The position numbers and the translations under genes were made by a program. From the NCBI RefSeq assembly GCF_003925875.1, contig NZ_AP019309.1, forward strand, positions 124,001-188,000: a DNA stretch of 64,000 bases. The letters are read 5' to 3'. The notes below the pieces were generated by a model. It made no database searches. It was given only the letters and a program-made list of their open reading frames with translations, and had not been told where the DNA came from. Source of the DNA: Intestinibaculum porci. Lineage in GTDB: Bacteria; Bacillota_I; Bacilli_A; Erysipelotrichales; Coprobacillaceae. Position 1 is the stretch's first letter. Every line of letters starts with the position of its first letter. Of the stretch, positions 17,366 through 25,267 are shown piece after piece.

Positions 17366-17923
17366 ATGTATAAAGTGAAAGCTGCTATATTATTAGCTGA
17401 TGGCTTTGAAGAAATTGAAGCTTTAGGTGTTGTGGACATTTTAAGACGTGCCAATATTGATATTGATACCGTCTCAGTGCAGGAAGGCTTCGATGTCACT
17501 TCATCACGCGAAATCTGCGTCAAAGCAGATAAGTTATTTGTTAATATGGATCAGTATGACATGATCATTTTACCAGGAGGCGCTGGGGCTTGGAAACTGC
17601 GAGAAGATCCAAGAGTGATCGAACTGGTTCAGAAATATGACAAAGCCAATAAAATGATTGCGGCTATTTGTGCAGCACCAATGGTGTTAGGAAAAGCTGG
17701 TGTCGTGAAAGGAAAGAAAGTGACTTCTTATCCAGGGGAAGAAATTGAATCTTATCTTAAAGAAGCTACTTATGTGAATGAGAGAGTTGTTACTGATGGC
17801 AACATCACCACATCTCGTGGTCCTTTCACAGCCTTTGATTTCGGCTATGCGTTAGTCGAAAGATTAGGTAAAGATCCCGCGGATCTTAAAGAAGGAATGC
17901 TTTATAATATGTTTACAAAATAG
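17366..17923 (+). CDS. DJ-1/PfpI family protein
   Basis: About 185 residues with the glutamine-amidotransferase-like fold. The Glu of GFEEIEALG, the nucleophile elbow Cys in AAICAAPMVLGKAG and the C-terminal TSRGPFTAFDFG are the hallmarks of the DJ-1/YajL/ThiJ subgroup, associated with glyoxalase, deglycase or chaperone activity. Start is uncertain: ATG codons at 17363 and 17366 and a GTG at 17375 all follow AAGAAAGGA. Its terminator has been split by an IS element. Confidence 0.85.
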   Translation: MYKVKAAILLADGFEEIEALGVVDILRRANIDIDTVSVQEGFDVTSSREICVKADKLFVNMDQYDMIILPGGAGAWKLREDPRVIELVQKYDKANKMIAAICAAPMVLGKAGVVKGKKVTSYPGEEIESYLKEATYVNERVVTDGNITTSRGPFTAFDFGYALVERLGKDPADLKEGMLYNMFTK

Positions 17924-17933
17924 GGGAGAAATC
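17919..17933 (+). terminator. left half of DJ-1 terminator, split by IS4-family insertion
   Basis: Joining 17919-17933 to 19712-19725 (after removing the IS and one duplication) gives a hairpin with GGAGA pairing TCTCC, flanked by ATA/TAT and followed by six T. The 9-bp duplication GGAGAAATC covers the hairpin top. Confidence 0.75.
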
Positions 17934-17960
17934 CAATGTCATTCAGTTAAGCATTTTTTG

Positions 17961-18001
17961 AGCCAGTTCACTCAATTCTACTTGAGTGGCCTGGCTTTTT
18001 T
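17961..18001 (+). terminator. terminator inside IS left end
   Basis: AGCCAG and CTGGCT close a long stem with inner CACTCAA/TTGAGTG, followed by six T. It would stop transcription entering the IS from the left, and so partly replaces the disrupted target terminator. Confidence 0.75.
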
Positions 18002-18089
18002 ATTTTTAAAATAATGCAAAAAAGACTTGACAAGCAAAATTCCGGAATAAATTCATAATCCGAAGGAAATTGTAGGAGGATTTTTACTT

Positions 18090-19475
18090 ATGATTTCTAA
18101 ACAAGATAAAGAACGAAATTTTGATTATGAAACGGAGGCTTGTGCTTTTAATACTACCCCCGAAGGGGTGAATTTGGCATTGGAAAAATCGATTAAGATG
18201 GTTACAGACAATATTGCATGTTATGTTATTGATCCTGTATCTGATATGACAAGAAGCCGTAAAGTTCCAGCTGATATGATTATTAGATTTCTCATTCACA
18301 AGGAAGGAAAATCCATCAGATCTGAGATTTGTGAGCAGATGCCTGAAGGTATGGAGTTTCAAGCTTCAGCTTTCTGCATGCAGAGATATAAAATAAAGCC
18401 TAATGCATTTAACAGAGTAATGACGCTTTTCAATCAGACTATCAAACCTAAGAACACATTTAATGGCTACTATATCATTGCCTGCGATGGCTCCGACTTG
18501 AACATTCCTTTTATGAAGGATCATCCTGAGTTAATCGTTAAAAGCAAAAAAGGAAGGGATTTTTGTCAGATCCACCTCAATGCTCTTTATGACTGCCTTA
18601 ATGGAGTCTATTGGGACGCAGAAATGACAACACCTAACAAAAAAAGAGAACCTGGTGCTTTGATTACTATGACTGAAAGAAAGTATTACCCAGAAAAATC
18701 AATTATTGTATGTGATAGAGGATATGTTTCATACAAACTGATGGCTGATTTTATTGAGAAAGGACAAAAATTTGTGATTAGGTCTAAGGATATTAATATC
18801 CGTAGTTCAATCCTAAAAAGATTTGATTTGCCAGATGAGGAATTAGACCAGGAAGTCAGCGTTACACTGACAAGAAGCAATAAACGTTATAATAGCGATC
18901 GAAAAAAATATGCATTGGTCAATTCAAATATCGATTTCCCACAAATTGATACATGGAGTAATGATGATTACGTAATAAGCTACAGAGTTGTCCGCATAAA
19001 GCTTGATGATGAAAACTTTGTAACTCTTGTCACTAATTTAAGCAAGGAAGAAATACCGTTTGAGTATATGAAAGAGCTCTACCATTTAAGATGGTCTCAA
19101 GAACAATCATTTTTTAATTTGAAATATAGAATAGGTTTAAAATATTTCAATTCAAAGAAAGTTGATGGCATACTGCAAGAAGTATATTCGAAACTTATCA
19201 TGTTTAACGTAACAAGTGTTATTACGAATAGTGTTGATATTCCTGATATGAAAGCTGAAGAGTATGAGAAAAACAAAAAAAGAGTTGCACACAAAACGAA
19301 GGCAAACTTTGCCGTCGCAATCACCAATGTACATCTCTTTCTTAAGGGAACTATTTCTGAAAAAGGACTCATAAATAGAATCAAGAAATTTGTAATCCCA
19401 ATCAGACCTGGAAGATCATTCACTCGAAAAATAAGACCCCAGTCACTAGCTCCTCTGAACACTAGGGTATCATAA
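18090..19475 (+). CDS. IS4-family DDE transposase
   Basis: A 461-residue transposase. Catalytic elements: first Asp in IIACDGSDLNIP, second Asp in IIVCDRGYVSYKL, and the IS4 YREK signature as YHLRWSQEQSFFNLK, containing Y-x2-R-x3-E-x6-K with the catalytic Glu. AGGAGG precedes the ATG and a TTGACA lies at 18027-18032. The protein is identical to the one encoded at 45375-46760. The palindromic AATTCCGGAAT near 18040 might be an autoregulatory site. Confidence 0.93.
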   Translation: MISKQDKERNFDYETEACAFNTTPEGVNLALEKSIKMVTDNIACYVIDPVSDMTRSRKVPADMIIRFLIHKEGKSIRSEICEQMPEGMEFQASAFCMQRYKIKPNAFNRVMTLFNQTIKPKNTFNGYYIIACDGSDLNIPFMKDHPELIVKSKKGRDFCQIHLNALYDCLNGVYWDAEMTTPNKKREPGALITMTERKYYPEKSIIVCDRGYVSYKLMADFIEKGQKFVIRSKDINIRSSILKRFDLPDEELDQEVSVTLTRSNKRYNSDRKKYALVNSNIDFPQIDTWSNDDYVISYRVVRIKLDDENFVTLVTNLSKEEIPFEYMKELYHLRWSQEQSFFNLKYRIGLKYFNSKKVDGILQEVYSKLIMFNVTSVITNSVDIPDMKAEEYEKNKKRVAHKTKANFAVAITNVHLFLKGTISEKGLINRIKKFVIPIRPGRSFTRKIRPQSLAPLNTRVS

Positions 19476-19573
19476 TTTTTCAAAATCTCAAGAATAATTA
19501 GGAAATTAATAAATATAGGGATATTATGCCAAATTACATCAATTTACTTAGGATAAAGCTAAATGAGCAAAAT

Positions 19574-19624
19574 CAAAAAAACAGACCATGAGAATTGGAT
19601 CATGTTTCGCATTCTCACAGTCTG
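19574..19624 (-). terminator. terminator inside IS right end
   Basis: On the minus strand CAGAC...GTCTG with inner TGAGAAT/ATTCTCA is followed by seven T. It blocks transcripts entering the IS from the right, mirroring the left-end terminator. Confidence 0.7.
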
Positions 19625-19734
19625 AAACTTTGGTTAACTGAATAGCCGGTCTCAGCTTTTTCAGATCATTCGTCGCAATTTCAGCTTAATTGAATGACAT
19701 TGGGAGAAATCTCCTATTTTTTCTTATATAGGTA

Positions 19735-19762
19735 CAAAAAAAGACTACCCTTACGGGTAGTT
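19735..19762 (-). terminator. terminator of tRNA-Asn/tRNA-Glu transcript
   Basis: ACTACCC and GGGTAGT around TTAC, with a run of T on the minus strand (A-run at 19735-19742). Confidence 0.8.
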
Positions 19763-19775
19763 ACACACTTATTGG

Positions 19776-19848
19776 TGACGGATACGGGATTCGAACCCGT
19801 GAATGCATGCGTGAAAGGCATGTGAGTTAACCGTTTCTCCAATCCGCC
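19776..19848 (-). tRNA. tRNA-Glu (anticodon TTC)
   Basis: A 73-base cloverleaf. The 7-bp acceptor stem pairs GGCGGAT with ATCCGTC, the T-loop is GTTCGAATC, and the anticodon loop CTTTCAC sits in stem CATGC/GCATG. CCA is not fully encoded. Confidence 0.93.
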
Positions 19849-19850
19849 AC

Positions 19851-19927
19851 TGGCGCCTGTTGTAGGACTCGAACCTACGACCCCCTGATTAACAGTCAGA
19901 TGCTCTAACCAACTGAGCTAAACAGGC
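19851..19927 (-). tRNA. tRNA-Asn (anticodon GTT)
   Basis: A 77-base gene with encoded CCA. Acceptor GCCTGTT/AACAGGC, discriminator G, anticodon GTT in stem CTGAC/..CAG, T-arm GTAGGTTCGAGTCCTAC. It is upstream of tRNA-Glu in the same short transcript. This is the cognate tRNA of the asnB T-box. Confidence 0.95.
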
Positions 19928-20271
19928 AACTCAAGTGCATTGATAATATATCAAACATTTCCTCCTTTGGCAAGAAAAAAATGAAAAAAGTGACAACTTT
20001 TTTTGCGCTTTTTTTGCGGTCACAAAATGAGGCGACTCTATGGGGCGGATATTGCTTCTTTTTGTTTGTAATTCAAAATAAAAATATACAGTTTTAAAAG
20101 TCCTTATAAAAATGTTTTTGAGTCTAAAATAATCGTTTTGAATATCAAAAAGAAGCCATAAAACCTCGAATAAACCGAATATATTGATTTAGTTTCTAAA
20201 ACCAAATAAAAAAGAGTGCTTTACTAATAAAATTTACAGTGCTATCCTAATGCCGAGGAGGAAATTTTGAT
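19928..20271. other. 344-bp intergenic region upstream of bioY
   Basis: AT-rich, without a CDS. The minus-strand side holds the tRNA promoter (a TATTAT near 19945). The plus-strand side contains a palindromic FabT-like box at 20136-20150 and AT-rich promoter-like sequence further downstream. No riboswitch was recognised. Confidence 0.5.
20136..20150. promoter_or_regulatory. FabT-like operator upstream of bioY
   Basis: TTTTGAATATCAAAA, arms TTTTGA and TCAAAA around three bases. It resembles the MarR-type FabT box of lactic acid bacteria. Similar words occur before acpP and accB. Confidence 0.5.
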
Positions 20272-20823
20272 ATGCAAAATGATACAAAGGTACTTGCCCG
20301 ATCAGCAGTTTTTATTGCTTTGATTATGATTGGTGCACAGATCAGTATCCCGCTGCCATCGTTAGTACCCATTAGTTTACAAACTTTGGCTATTTATATG
20401 TGTGCACTGATGTGTGAAAAAAAGCATGCCTTACTGATCACGTTGGTTTATGTCTTCATGGGTGCTATTGGTTTACCAGTTTTTGCCGGCTTTACCGGCG
20501 GAGCTTCCCATGTGTTTGGTCCATCTGGCGGTTTTATCTTTGGCTTTCCGGTGATGGCTTTTATGATCAGCGCGATTGCTTATAAAAGTGATGATGTGAA
20601 AGTCTGGAGCGCAGCGATGCTTGCTGGCACTATTGTGCTCTATGCCATTGGTACGCTTTACTTTATGTATGTTACAAAAAGCAGTATGATCACCGCATTA
20701 TCAAGCTGTGTTCTGCCATTTATCCCAGGCGATCTGATCAAGATTGCAGTCAGTTGTATTATTGCGAAACGTGTTAAGAAATTTGTTGTTCAAAAGAAAA
20801 ATATTGTGTTAAACAACAACTAA
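20272..20823 (+). CDS. bioY: biotin transporter BioY (ECF substrate-binding subunit)
   Basis: A 183-residue membrane protein with about six hydrophobic segments. Family motifs: the N-terminal ALIMIGAQISIPLP, the GLPVFAGFTGGASHVFGPSGG loop forming the biotin pocket, and the C-terminal PFIPGDLIKI. It binds biotin and works with a shared ECF energising module encoded elsewhere. Its place before acetyl-CoA carboxylase genes and a biotin ligase makes sense, since biotin is needed to charge BCCP. GAGGAGG is the ribosome site. Confidence 0.93.
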   Translation: MQNDTKVLARSAVFIALIMIGAQISIPLPSLVPISLQTLAIYMCALMCEKKHALLITLVYVFMGAIGLPVFAGFTGGASHVFGPSGGFIFGFPVMAFMISAIAYKSDDVKVWSAAMLAGTIVLYAIGTLYFMYVTKSSMITALSSCVLPFIPGDLIKIAVSCIIAKRVKKFVVQKKNIVLNNN

Positions 20824-20846
20824 TGCAAGAAAATAGAAATTTAAAA

Positions 20847-20890
20847 TTTAAACATCAAACTATTTACAAATACTTTGAACATGATATAAT
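20847..20890 (+). promoter_or_regulatory. acpP promoter with FabT-like half box
   Basis: TTTACA (20863-20868), 16-base spacer and perfect TATAAT (20885-20890). TTTAAACATCAAA (20847-20859), two changes from the box before bioY, lies directly upstream of the -35. Confidence 0.6.
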
Positions 20891-20920
20891 GCTCGTGTAA
20901 AAACAAGGAGGAAAAGAAAT

Positions 20921-21151
20921 ATGAATACATTTGAAAAGGTAAAGGATATTATTGTCGACTCATTAAGCTGTGACGAAAATGACGTTACTTTAGAAGCTAG
21001 CTTAACGGATGACTTAGAAGCGGATTCTTTAGATGCTGTCGAATTAATTATGGCTGTTGAAGATGCTTTTGATATCGAAATCTCTGATGAAAAAGCTTCC
21101 GCAATGAAGACTGTTAAGGATATCGTTGATTACGTTGAAGCGAACGCTTAA
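20921..21151 (+). CDS. acpP: acyl carrier protein
   Basis: A 76-residue acidic four-helix protein carrying growing acyl chains on a phosphopantetheine arm. The attachment Ser is in [12 protein letters not shown] (DSL motif, near residue 39). Length and acidity are typical. It has a strong promoter and AAGGAGG. It opens the fatty-acid synthesis cluster, with accB 60 bases downstream behind an operator-like palindrome. Confidence 0.95.
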   Translation: MNTFEKVKDIIVDSLSCDENDVTLEASLTDDLEADSLDAVELIMAVEDAFDIEISDEKASAMKTVKDIVDYVEANA

Positions 21152-21166
21152 TTTTTTTAGACTCAG

Positions 21167-21183
21167 AATTTGAAATTCAAATT
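21167..21183. promoter_or_regulatory. FabT-like palindrome before accB
   Basis: AATTTGAA-A-TTCAAATT, perfect 8-bp arms with a 1-base centre, between acpP and accB. A further half site TTCAAAT follows at 21190-21196. It could let the MarR gene in this operon repress everything from accB on, separately from acpP. Confidence 0.55.
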
Positions 21184-21211
21184 ATGAAGTTCAAATAGGG
21201 AGGAAGAATTC

Positions 21212-21637
21212 ATGGATTTAGTAAAAGAACTGATGACTGCCTTTGAACAGGCAGACATTAGTAAAATGAAAATCGAAATGGAAGGCATTAAGCTGGAATT
21301 AGAAAAGGCGACAGCGCCAGTTGCTCCAACAGCTCCAGTTATGCCGGTTAATACCCCGGCAGCGCCGATGCCAGCAGTGCCTGCATCTGAAGAAAAGGCC
21401 GCTGGCACAGAGGTCAAGTCACCGCTTGTCGGAACCTTCTATGATGCGCCATCACCAGAAGCTCAGCCCTTCGTAAAAGTAGGCGATCAGGTCGCTCAGG
21501 GAGATACGCTTTGTATCATTGAAGCGATGAAAGTTATGAATGAGATCAAGGCACCATGTGATGGAACGATTGCCTCTATTTCAGCACATAGTGAAGATCT
21601 TGTTGAATACGATCAGACATTGATGGTGATTGCCTAA
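21212..21637 (+). CDS. accB: biotin carboxyl carrier protein of acetyl-CoA carboxylase
   Basis: A 141-residue protein. The N-terminal helix is followed by a Pro/Ala-rich linker (residues about 35-60) and the C-terminal biotinyl domain with the biotin-acceptor Lys in EAMKVMNEI and the thumb-type PLVGTFYDAPSPEA. It carries carboxybiotin between AccC and AccAD. Its stop overlaps the accC start. Confidence 0.95.
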   Translation: MDLVKELMTAFEQADISKMKIEMEGIKLELEKATAPVAPTAPVMPVNTPAAPMPAVPASEEKAAGTEVKSPLVGTFYDAPSPEAQPFVKVGDQVAQGDTLCIIEAMKVMNEIKAPCDGTIASISAHSEDLVEYDQTLMVIA

Positions 21638-22998
21638 TGTTTAAAAGAATATTAATTGCGAACCGCGGTGAAATCGCGGTTCGTATTATACGTGCCTGTA
21701 AAGAGATGGGAATTGAAACGGTAGCGGTTTATTCCACGGCTGACAGAGACTCTTTACACACCCAGCTAGCCACTCAGGCGATTTGTATTGGCGCTGCTAA
21801 AGCAAACGATAGTTATTTAAATATGGAAGCGATTATTGAGGTGGCGGTGGATACCGGCTGTGAAGCTATTCATCCAGGCTTTGGCTTCCTCTCTGAAAAT
21901 AGTGAATTTGCGGCTTTAGTGGAAAAATGTCATCTTAAATTTATTGGTCCAAAAAGTGATGTGATCGATGCTTTAGGCAATAAGTCAAAAGCCCGTGAAA
22001 TGATGATTGCCTCACAGGTACCGGTCGTACCAGGCAGTGATGGCTCAGTCAAAGACTTTGATGACTTAAAGAAAGTTGTTGCAAAGATCGGTTATCCGGT
22101 GCTGATCAAAGCTTCCGCTGGCGGCGGCGGCCGCGGCATGCGTCGCGCTTATAAGCCGGAAGAATTAGAAGAAGCGTATATGACAGCGAAAGCCGAAGCG
22201 AAAGCGGCTTTTGGTGATGATGACATGTATGTTGAAAAACTCATTGTCAATCCAAAACATGTGGAATTTCAGATTCTTGCGGACGAACATGATCATGTGG
22301 TTTATCTCGGTGAACGTGACTGTTCTATTCAGCGTCGTAATCAGAAGATGATTGAAGAATCACCTTGTAAAGTTTTAAGTGATGATTTACGTAAACGGAT
22401 GGGAGAAGATGCTGTCAAAGCTGCCAAAGCAGCTGGCTATACCAATGCCGGAACAGTGGAATTTGTCTTAGCGCCAGATGGCTCTTATTACTTTATTGAA
22501 ATGAATACTCGTATTCAGGTTGAGCATCCGGTTACCGAAATGGTCACTGGTATTGATTTGATCAAAGAGCAGATCCGTATTGCGGAAGGTTTAAAGTTAA
22601 GTTTTACCCAGGATGATATTCAGCTGCGCGGTCATGCGATTGAATGCCGTATTAATGCAGAAGATCCTGATCATAACTTTGCGCCTTGTCCGGGTAAGAT
22701 TACAACTTTACATTTACCAGGCGGAATGGGCGTGCGCATTGATACCTATGTCTATCAGGGCTATACCATTTCTCCTTACTATGATTCGATGGTCGCCAAA
22801 GTCATTGTCCATGCGCCAACACGTTTAGAGGCGATTAAAAAGATGCGCCGCGTCTTATCGGAATTAGTTATTGATGGGGTAACGACCAATCAGAAAGTGC
22901 TCTTCTATATTTTCCATCAGCCAGACTATGTCAAAGGCAAATTCAATACTGGTTTTATTGATGCCCACTTAGAGGAGATGTTAAGAGACGATGGATAA
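21637..22998 (+). CDS. accC: biotin carboxylase subunit of acetyl-CoA carboxylase
   Basis: A 453-residue ATP-grasp enzyme carboxylating biotin on AccB. Visible are the N-terminal LIANRGEIAVRIIRACKEMG, the glycine-rich ATP loop ASAGGGGRGMR, the EMNTRIQVEHPVTEM active-site segment and the C-terminal domain. Length is typical. The frame starts at the A of the overlapping TAATG, and its end overlaps accD by 8 bases. Confidence 0.96.
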   Translation: MFKRILIANRGEIAVRIIRACKEMGIETVAVYSTADRDSLHTQLATQAICIGAAKANDSYLNMEAIIEVAVDTGCEAIHPGFGFLSENSEFAALVEKCHLKFIGPKSDVIDALGNKSKAREMMIASQVPVVPGSDGSVKDFDDLKKVVAKIGYPVLIKASAGGGGRGMRRAYKPEELEEAYMTAKAEAKAAFGDDDMYVEKLIVNPKHVEFQILADEHDHVVYLGERDCSIQRRNQKMIEESPCKVLSDDLRKRMGEDAVKAAKAAGYTNAGTVEFVLAPDGSYYFIEMNTRIQVEHPVTEMVTGIDLIKEQIRIAEGLKLSFTQDDIQLRGHAIECRINAEDPDHNFAPCPGKITTLHLPGGMGVRIDTYVYQGYTISPYYDSMVAKVIVHAPTRLEAIKKMRRVLSELVIDGVTTNQKVLFYIFHQPDYVKGKFNTGFIDAHLEEMLRDDG

Positions 22999-23851
22999 GA
23001 TTCTTAAAAGGAGACGTCATCAGCTGGATGAATTCAAAGCATATTTAGGCAAGAAAAATACACCAGCGCATGTTGAGATACCTGATGGCTTATATACCAA
23101 ATGTCCCCAGTGCGGGGAAATGATTCCTACCAATAAACTGCGGGATTCTCTTGATGTCTGTCCAAACTGCGGCCATCACTTCTATATCGAAAGTCATAAA
23201 CGCTTAGCAGCGCTTTTTGATGATGGTCAGTATAAAGAATACTACAGTCATATGAAAACGAAGGATCCGCTTGATTTTCCGGATTATGATGTAAAGTTAG
23301 ACAAGGCTAAGAAAAAAACGGGGATGGATGATGGCGTGGTAGTGGCTAGCGGCCGTATTGGGGCCATTAAAACCATTGTTGTAGTCATGGATAACCACTT
23401 TATGATGGCTTCAATGGGGACTGTGGCCGGGGAAAAAATCACCCGCGCGATTGAAATGGCGACGAAGAAGAAAAGACCGCTGATTATCTTTTCTTCGAGC
23501 GGCGGAGCACGTATGCAGGAGGGCATCTTCTCGCTGATGCAGATGGCCAAAACCTGTGCCGCTTTGCAGCGTCATCTTGATGCTGGTTTACTTTATATTT
23601 CTTATTTGACGCATCCGACAACTGGCGGGGTGACGGCTTCATTTGCGATGCTTGGTGACATTAACATTGCCGAACCAAATGCTTTGATTGGTTTTGCCGG
23701 TCCACGAGTGATTGAAGGCACGATGAAGCAGAAACTGCCAGAAGGCTTCCAGCGCTCTGAATTTTTGGAAGAACATGGTTTTGTCGATATGATTGTCAAT
23801 CGTGCAGAAATGCGTCAGACACTTGTGAAATTATTGCAGTTACATGTCTAG
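22991..23851 (+). CDS. accD: acetyl-CoA carboxylase carboxyltransferase beta subunit
   Basis: A 286-residue protein with the N-terminal zinc ribbon (CPQC at about residue 38 and CPNC at about residue 57) and crotonase-like core with FSSSGGARMQEGIFSLMQMAKT. It pairs with AccA to carboxylate acetyl-CoA to malonyl-CoA. Overlapping starts and stops suggest balanced synthesis of subunits. Confidence 0.96.
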   Translation: MDKILKRRRHQLDEFKAYLGKKNTPAHVEIPDGLYTKCPQCGEMIPTNKLRDSLDVCPNCGHHFYIESHKRLAALFDDGQYKEYYSHMKTKDPLDFPDYDVKLDKAKKKTGMDDGVVVASGRIGAIKTIVVVMDNHFMMASMGTVAGEKITRAIEMATKKKRPLIIFSSSGGARMQEGIFSLMQMAKTCAALQRHLDAGLLYISYLTHPTTGGVTASFAMLGDINIAEPNALIGFAGPRVIEGTMKQKLPEGFQRSEFLEEHGFVDMIVNRAEMRQTLVKLLQLHV

Positions 23852-23862
23852 GAGGGGAGCTT

Positions 23863-24810
23863 ATGTCACTTCAAGAAAAAGAACAGAAAATTCAGGAATT
23901 AGAATCAAAACTGGATACGATCAAGAATGATCCTGAGCTCGCTAGTCATGCATTAGTGAGTGATGTGGAAAAGAAGATTACCTCACTCAAAGAAGAGACT
24001 TATCGCCACTTATCGGCTTATGATCATGTTTACTTAGCGCGTAAACCGGCTCGTCCACATATCAAAGATTATATTAATAACCTTTTTGATGATTTTATGG
24101 AAATGCATGGGGACCGTTATTTTGGCGATGATCAGGCAGTGGTTGGCGGGATTGCGACTTTCAATCATTTGCCAGTTACTGTGATCGGTCATCAGAAAGG
24201 GCGCAGTCTTGATGAAAATATGCGCTGTCAGTTTGGTATGGCTTCTCCCGAAGGCTACCGTAAAGGTATCCGGCTGATGAAACAGGCGGAAAAGTTTCAT
24301 CGTCCGATTATTACTTTCGTGGATACGCCAGGGGCTTTCCCAGGTATTGAAAGCGAACAAAATAATATTGGTGAAGCGATTGGTCAGTCCCTGATGTTTA
24401 TGAGTAAAGTGACGGTTCCAGTTATCGTCTTTGTCGTTGGGGAAGGCGGTTCTGGCGGCGCTTTAGCGTTAAGTGTCGGCAACTATATGGGAATGCTGGA
24501 AAATGCGGTTTATTCCGTTTTGTCGCCGGAAGGGTTCGCTTCTATTTTGTGGAAGGATCTGAAAGGCGAACGTGTCGCGGAAGCCTGTGAAGTGATGAAG
24601 CTGACGGCGGCTGATTTGCATCAGTTTGGCATCGTTGATGAAATCATTCCTGAAGCCTTAGGCGGGATTACGGAAAACCCTGCCTTAACTTATCGTGCTA
24701 TTCGTCAGATCATTAGCCGCGAACTCGATACGCTCACGCGTAAGTCCGCGCATGATTTAGTGAGTGAACGCTATAAAAAGATCAGGAAGATAGGTGAAGT
24801 CCATGGATAA
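23863..24810 (+). CDS. accA: acetyl-CoA carboxylase carboxyltransferase alpha subunit
   Basis: A 315-residue subunit with an N-terminal coiled coil (LQEKEQKIQELESKLD), then ARPARPHIKDYINNLF-like region, GRSLDENMRCQFGM and the core DTPGAFPGIESE and EGGSGGALALSVG. GGAGGGGAGC precedes the ATG. It completes the accBCDA set and overlaps the following MarR gene by a few bases. Confidence 0.95.
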   Translation: MSLQEKEQKIQELESKLDTIKNDPELASHALVSDVEKKITSLKEETYRHLSAYDHVYLARKPARPHIKDYINNLFDDFMEMHGDRYFGDDQAVVGGIATFNHLPVTVIGHQKGRSLDENMRCQFGMASPEGYRKGIRLMKQAEKFHRPIITFVDTPGAFPGIESEQNNIGEAIGQSLMFMSKVTVPVIVFVVGEGGSGGALALSVGNYMGMLENAVYSVLSPEGFASILWKDLKGERVAEACEVMKLTAADLHQFGIVDEIIPEALGGITENPALTYRAIRQIISRELDTLTRKSAHDLVSERYKKIRKIGEVHG

Positions 24811-25267
24811 AACGTCCCTGAGAAACAGAGAAATCATTAATGATTTTCTCGTCAATATGTTTTATCAGATTATTGATATAGAAAATGCCTATATGAAACA
24901 TCATGGTATTGGTGATTTATCCGTTACAGAATTGAAGCTGTTAGATATCGCTTCTTCCTTAAAGCGGCCGGCGATGACCGATATTGCCAACCGTGTGCAT
25001 TTAACCAATGGCACGATTACTTCAGCGATCAAAAAGCTGGAAAAGAAAGGTTATGCCCATCGCGTGCAGGATGCGAATGATAAAAGAATTTATCGGGTGA
25101 AATTAACCGCTAATGGTAAAAAAGCAGTGAAATATCATGTGGCCTTTTTTGATGAAATGGTCGATGCGGTATGTAATCATGAAGAACTCGGCTCTGATAA
25201 AATGCTTATTGGCACGTTGAGCCGTTTATCCGTGTTCTTTGATTCAATGAAGGAGGAAGTCTCATGA
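24803..25267 (+). CDS. fabT: MarR-family regulator, FabT-like
   Basis: A 154-residue winged-helix repressor. The recognition region reads MTDIANRVHLTNGTITSAIKKLEKKGY, followed by a basic DKRIYRVKLT wing. In streptococci and enterococci FabT, whose co-repressor is acyl-ACP, sits beside fabH and controls fab genes; the position directly before fabH supports that identity here. The ATG at 24803 has AGGTGA upstream. TTTGAATATCAAA-like boxes before bioY, acpP and accB are candidate targets. Symbol assigned by context and family. Confidence 0.8.
   Translation: MDKTSLRNREIINDFLVNMFYQIIDIENAYMKHHGIGDLSVTELKLLDIASSLKRPAMTDIANRVHLTNGTITSAIKKLEKKGYAHRVQDANDKRIYRVKLTANGKKAVKYHVAFFDEMVDAVCNHEELGSDKMLIGTLSRLSVFFDSMKEEVS

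Larger units (their letters stand above)
17934..19702 (+). mobile_element. IS4-family insertion sequence, intact copy 1 (1769 bp)
   Basis: Ends are CAATGTCATTCAGTTAAGC and, inverted, CAATGTCATTCAATTAAGC, an imperfect terminal inverted repeat. It is flanked by the 9-bp direct duplication GGAGAAATC at 17925-17933 and 19703-19711. It carries one transposase gene and a terminator hairpin near each end. The second copy (45148-55509) has exactly the same length once its own insert is removed and encodes an identical protein, so transposition was recent. Confidence 0.92.

Noticed and set aside
20136-20150. BirA operator upstream of bioY
   Set aside because: The biotin ligase in this window lacks a DNA-binding domain, and the palindrome has the FabT-type TTTGA/TCAAA pattern instead.
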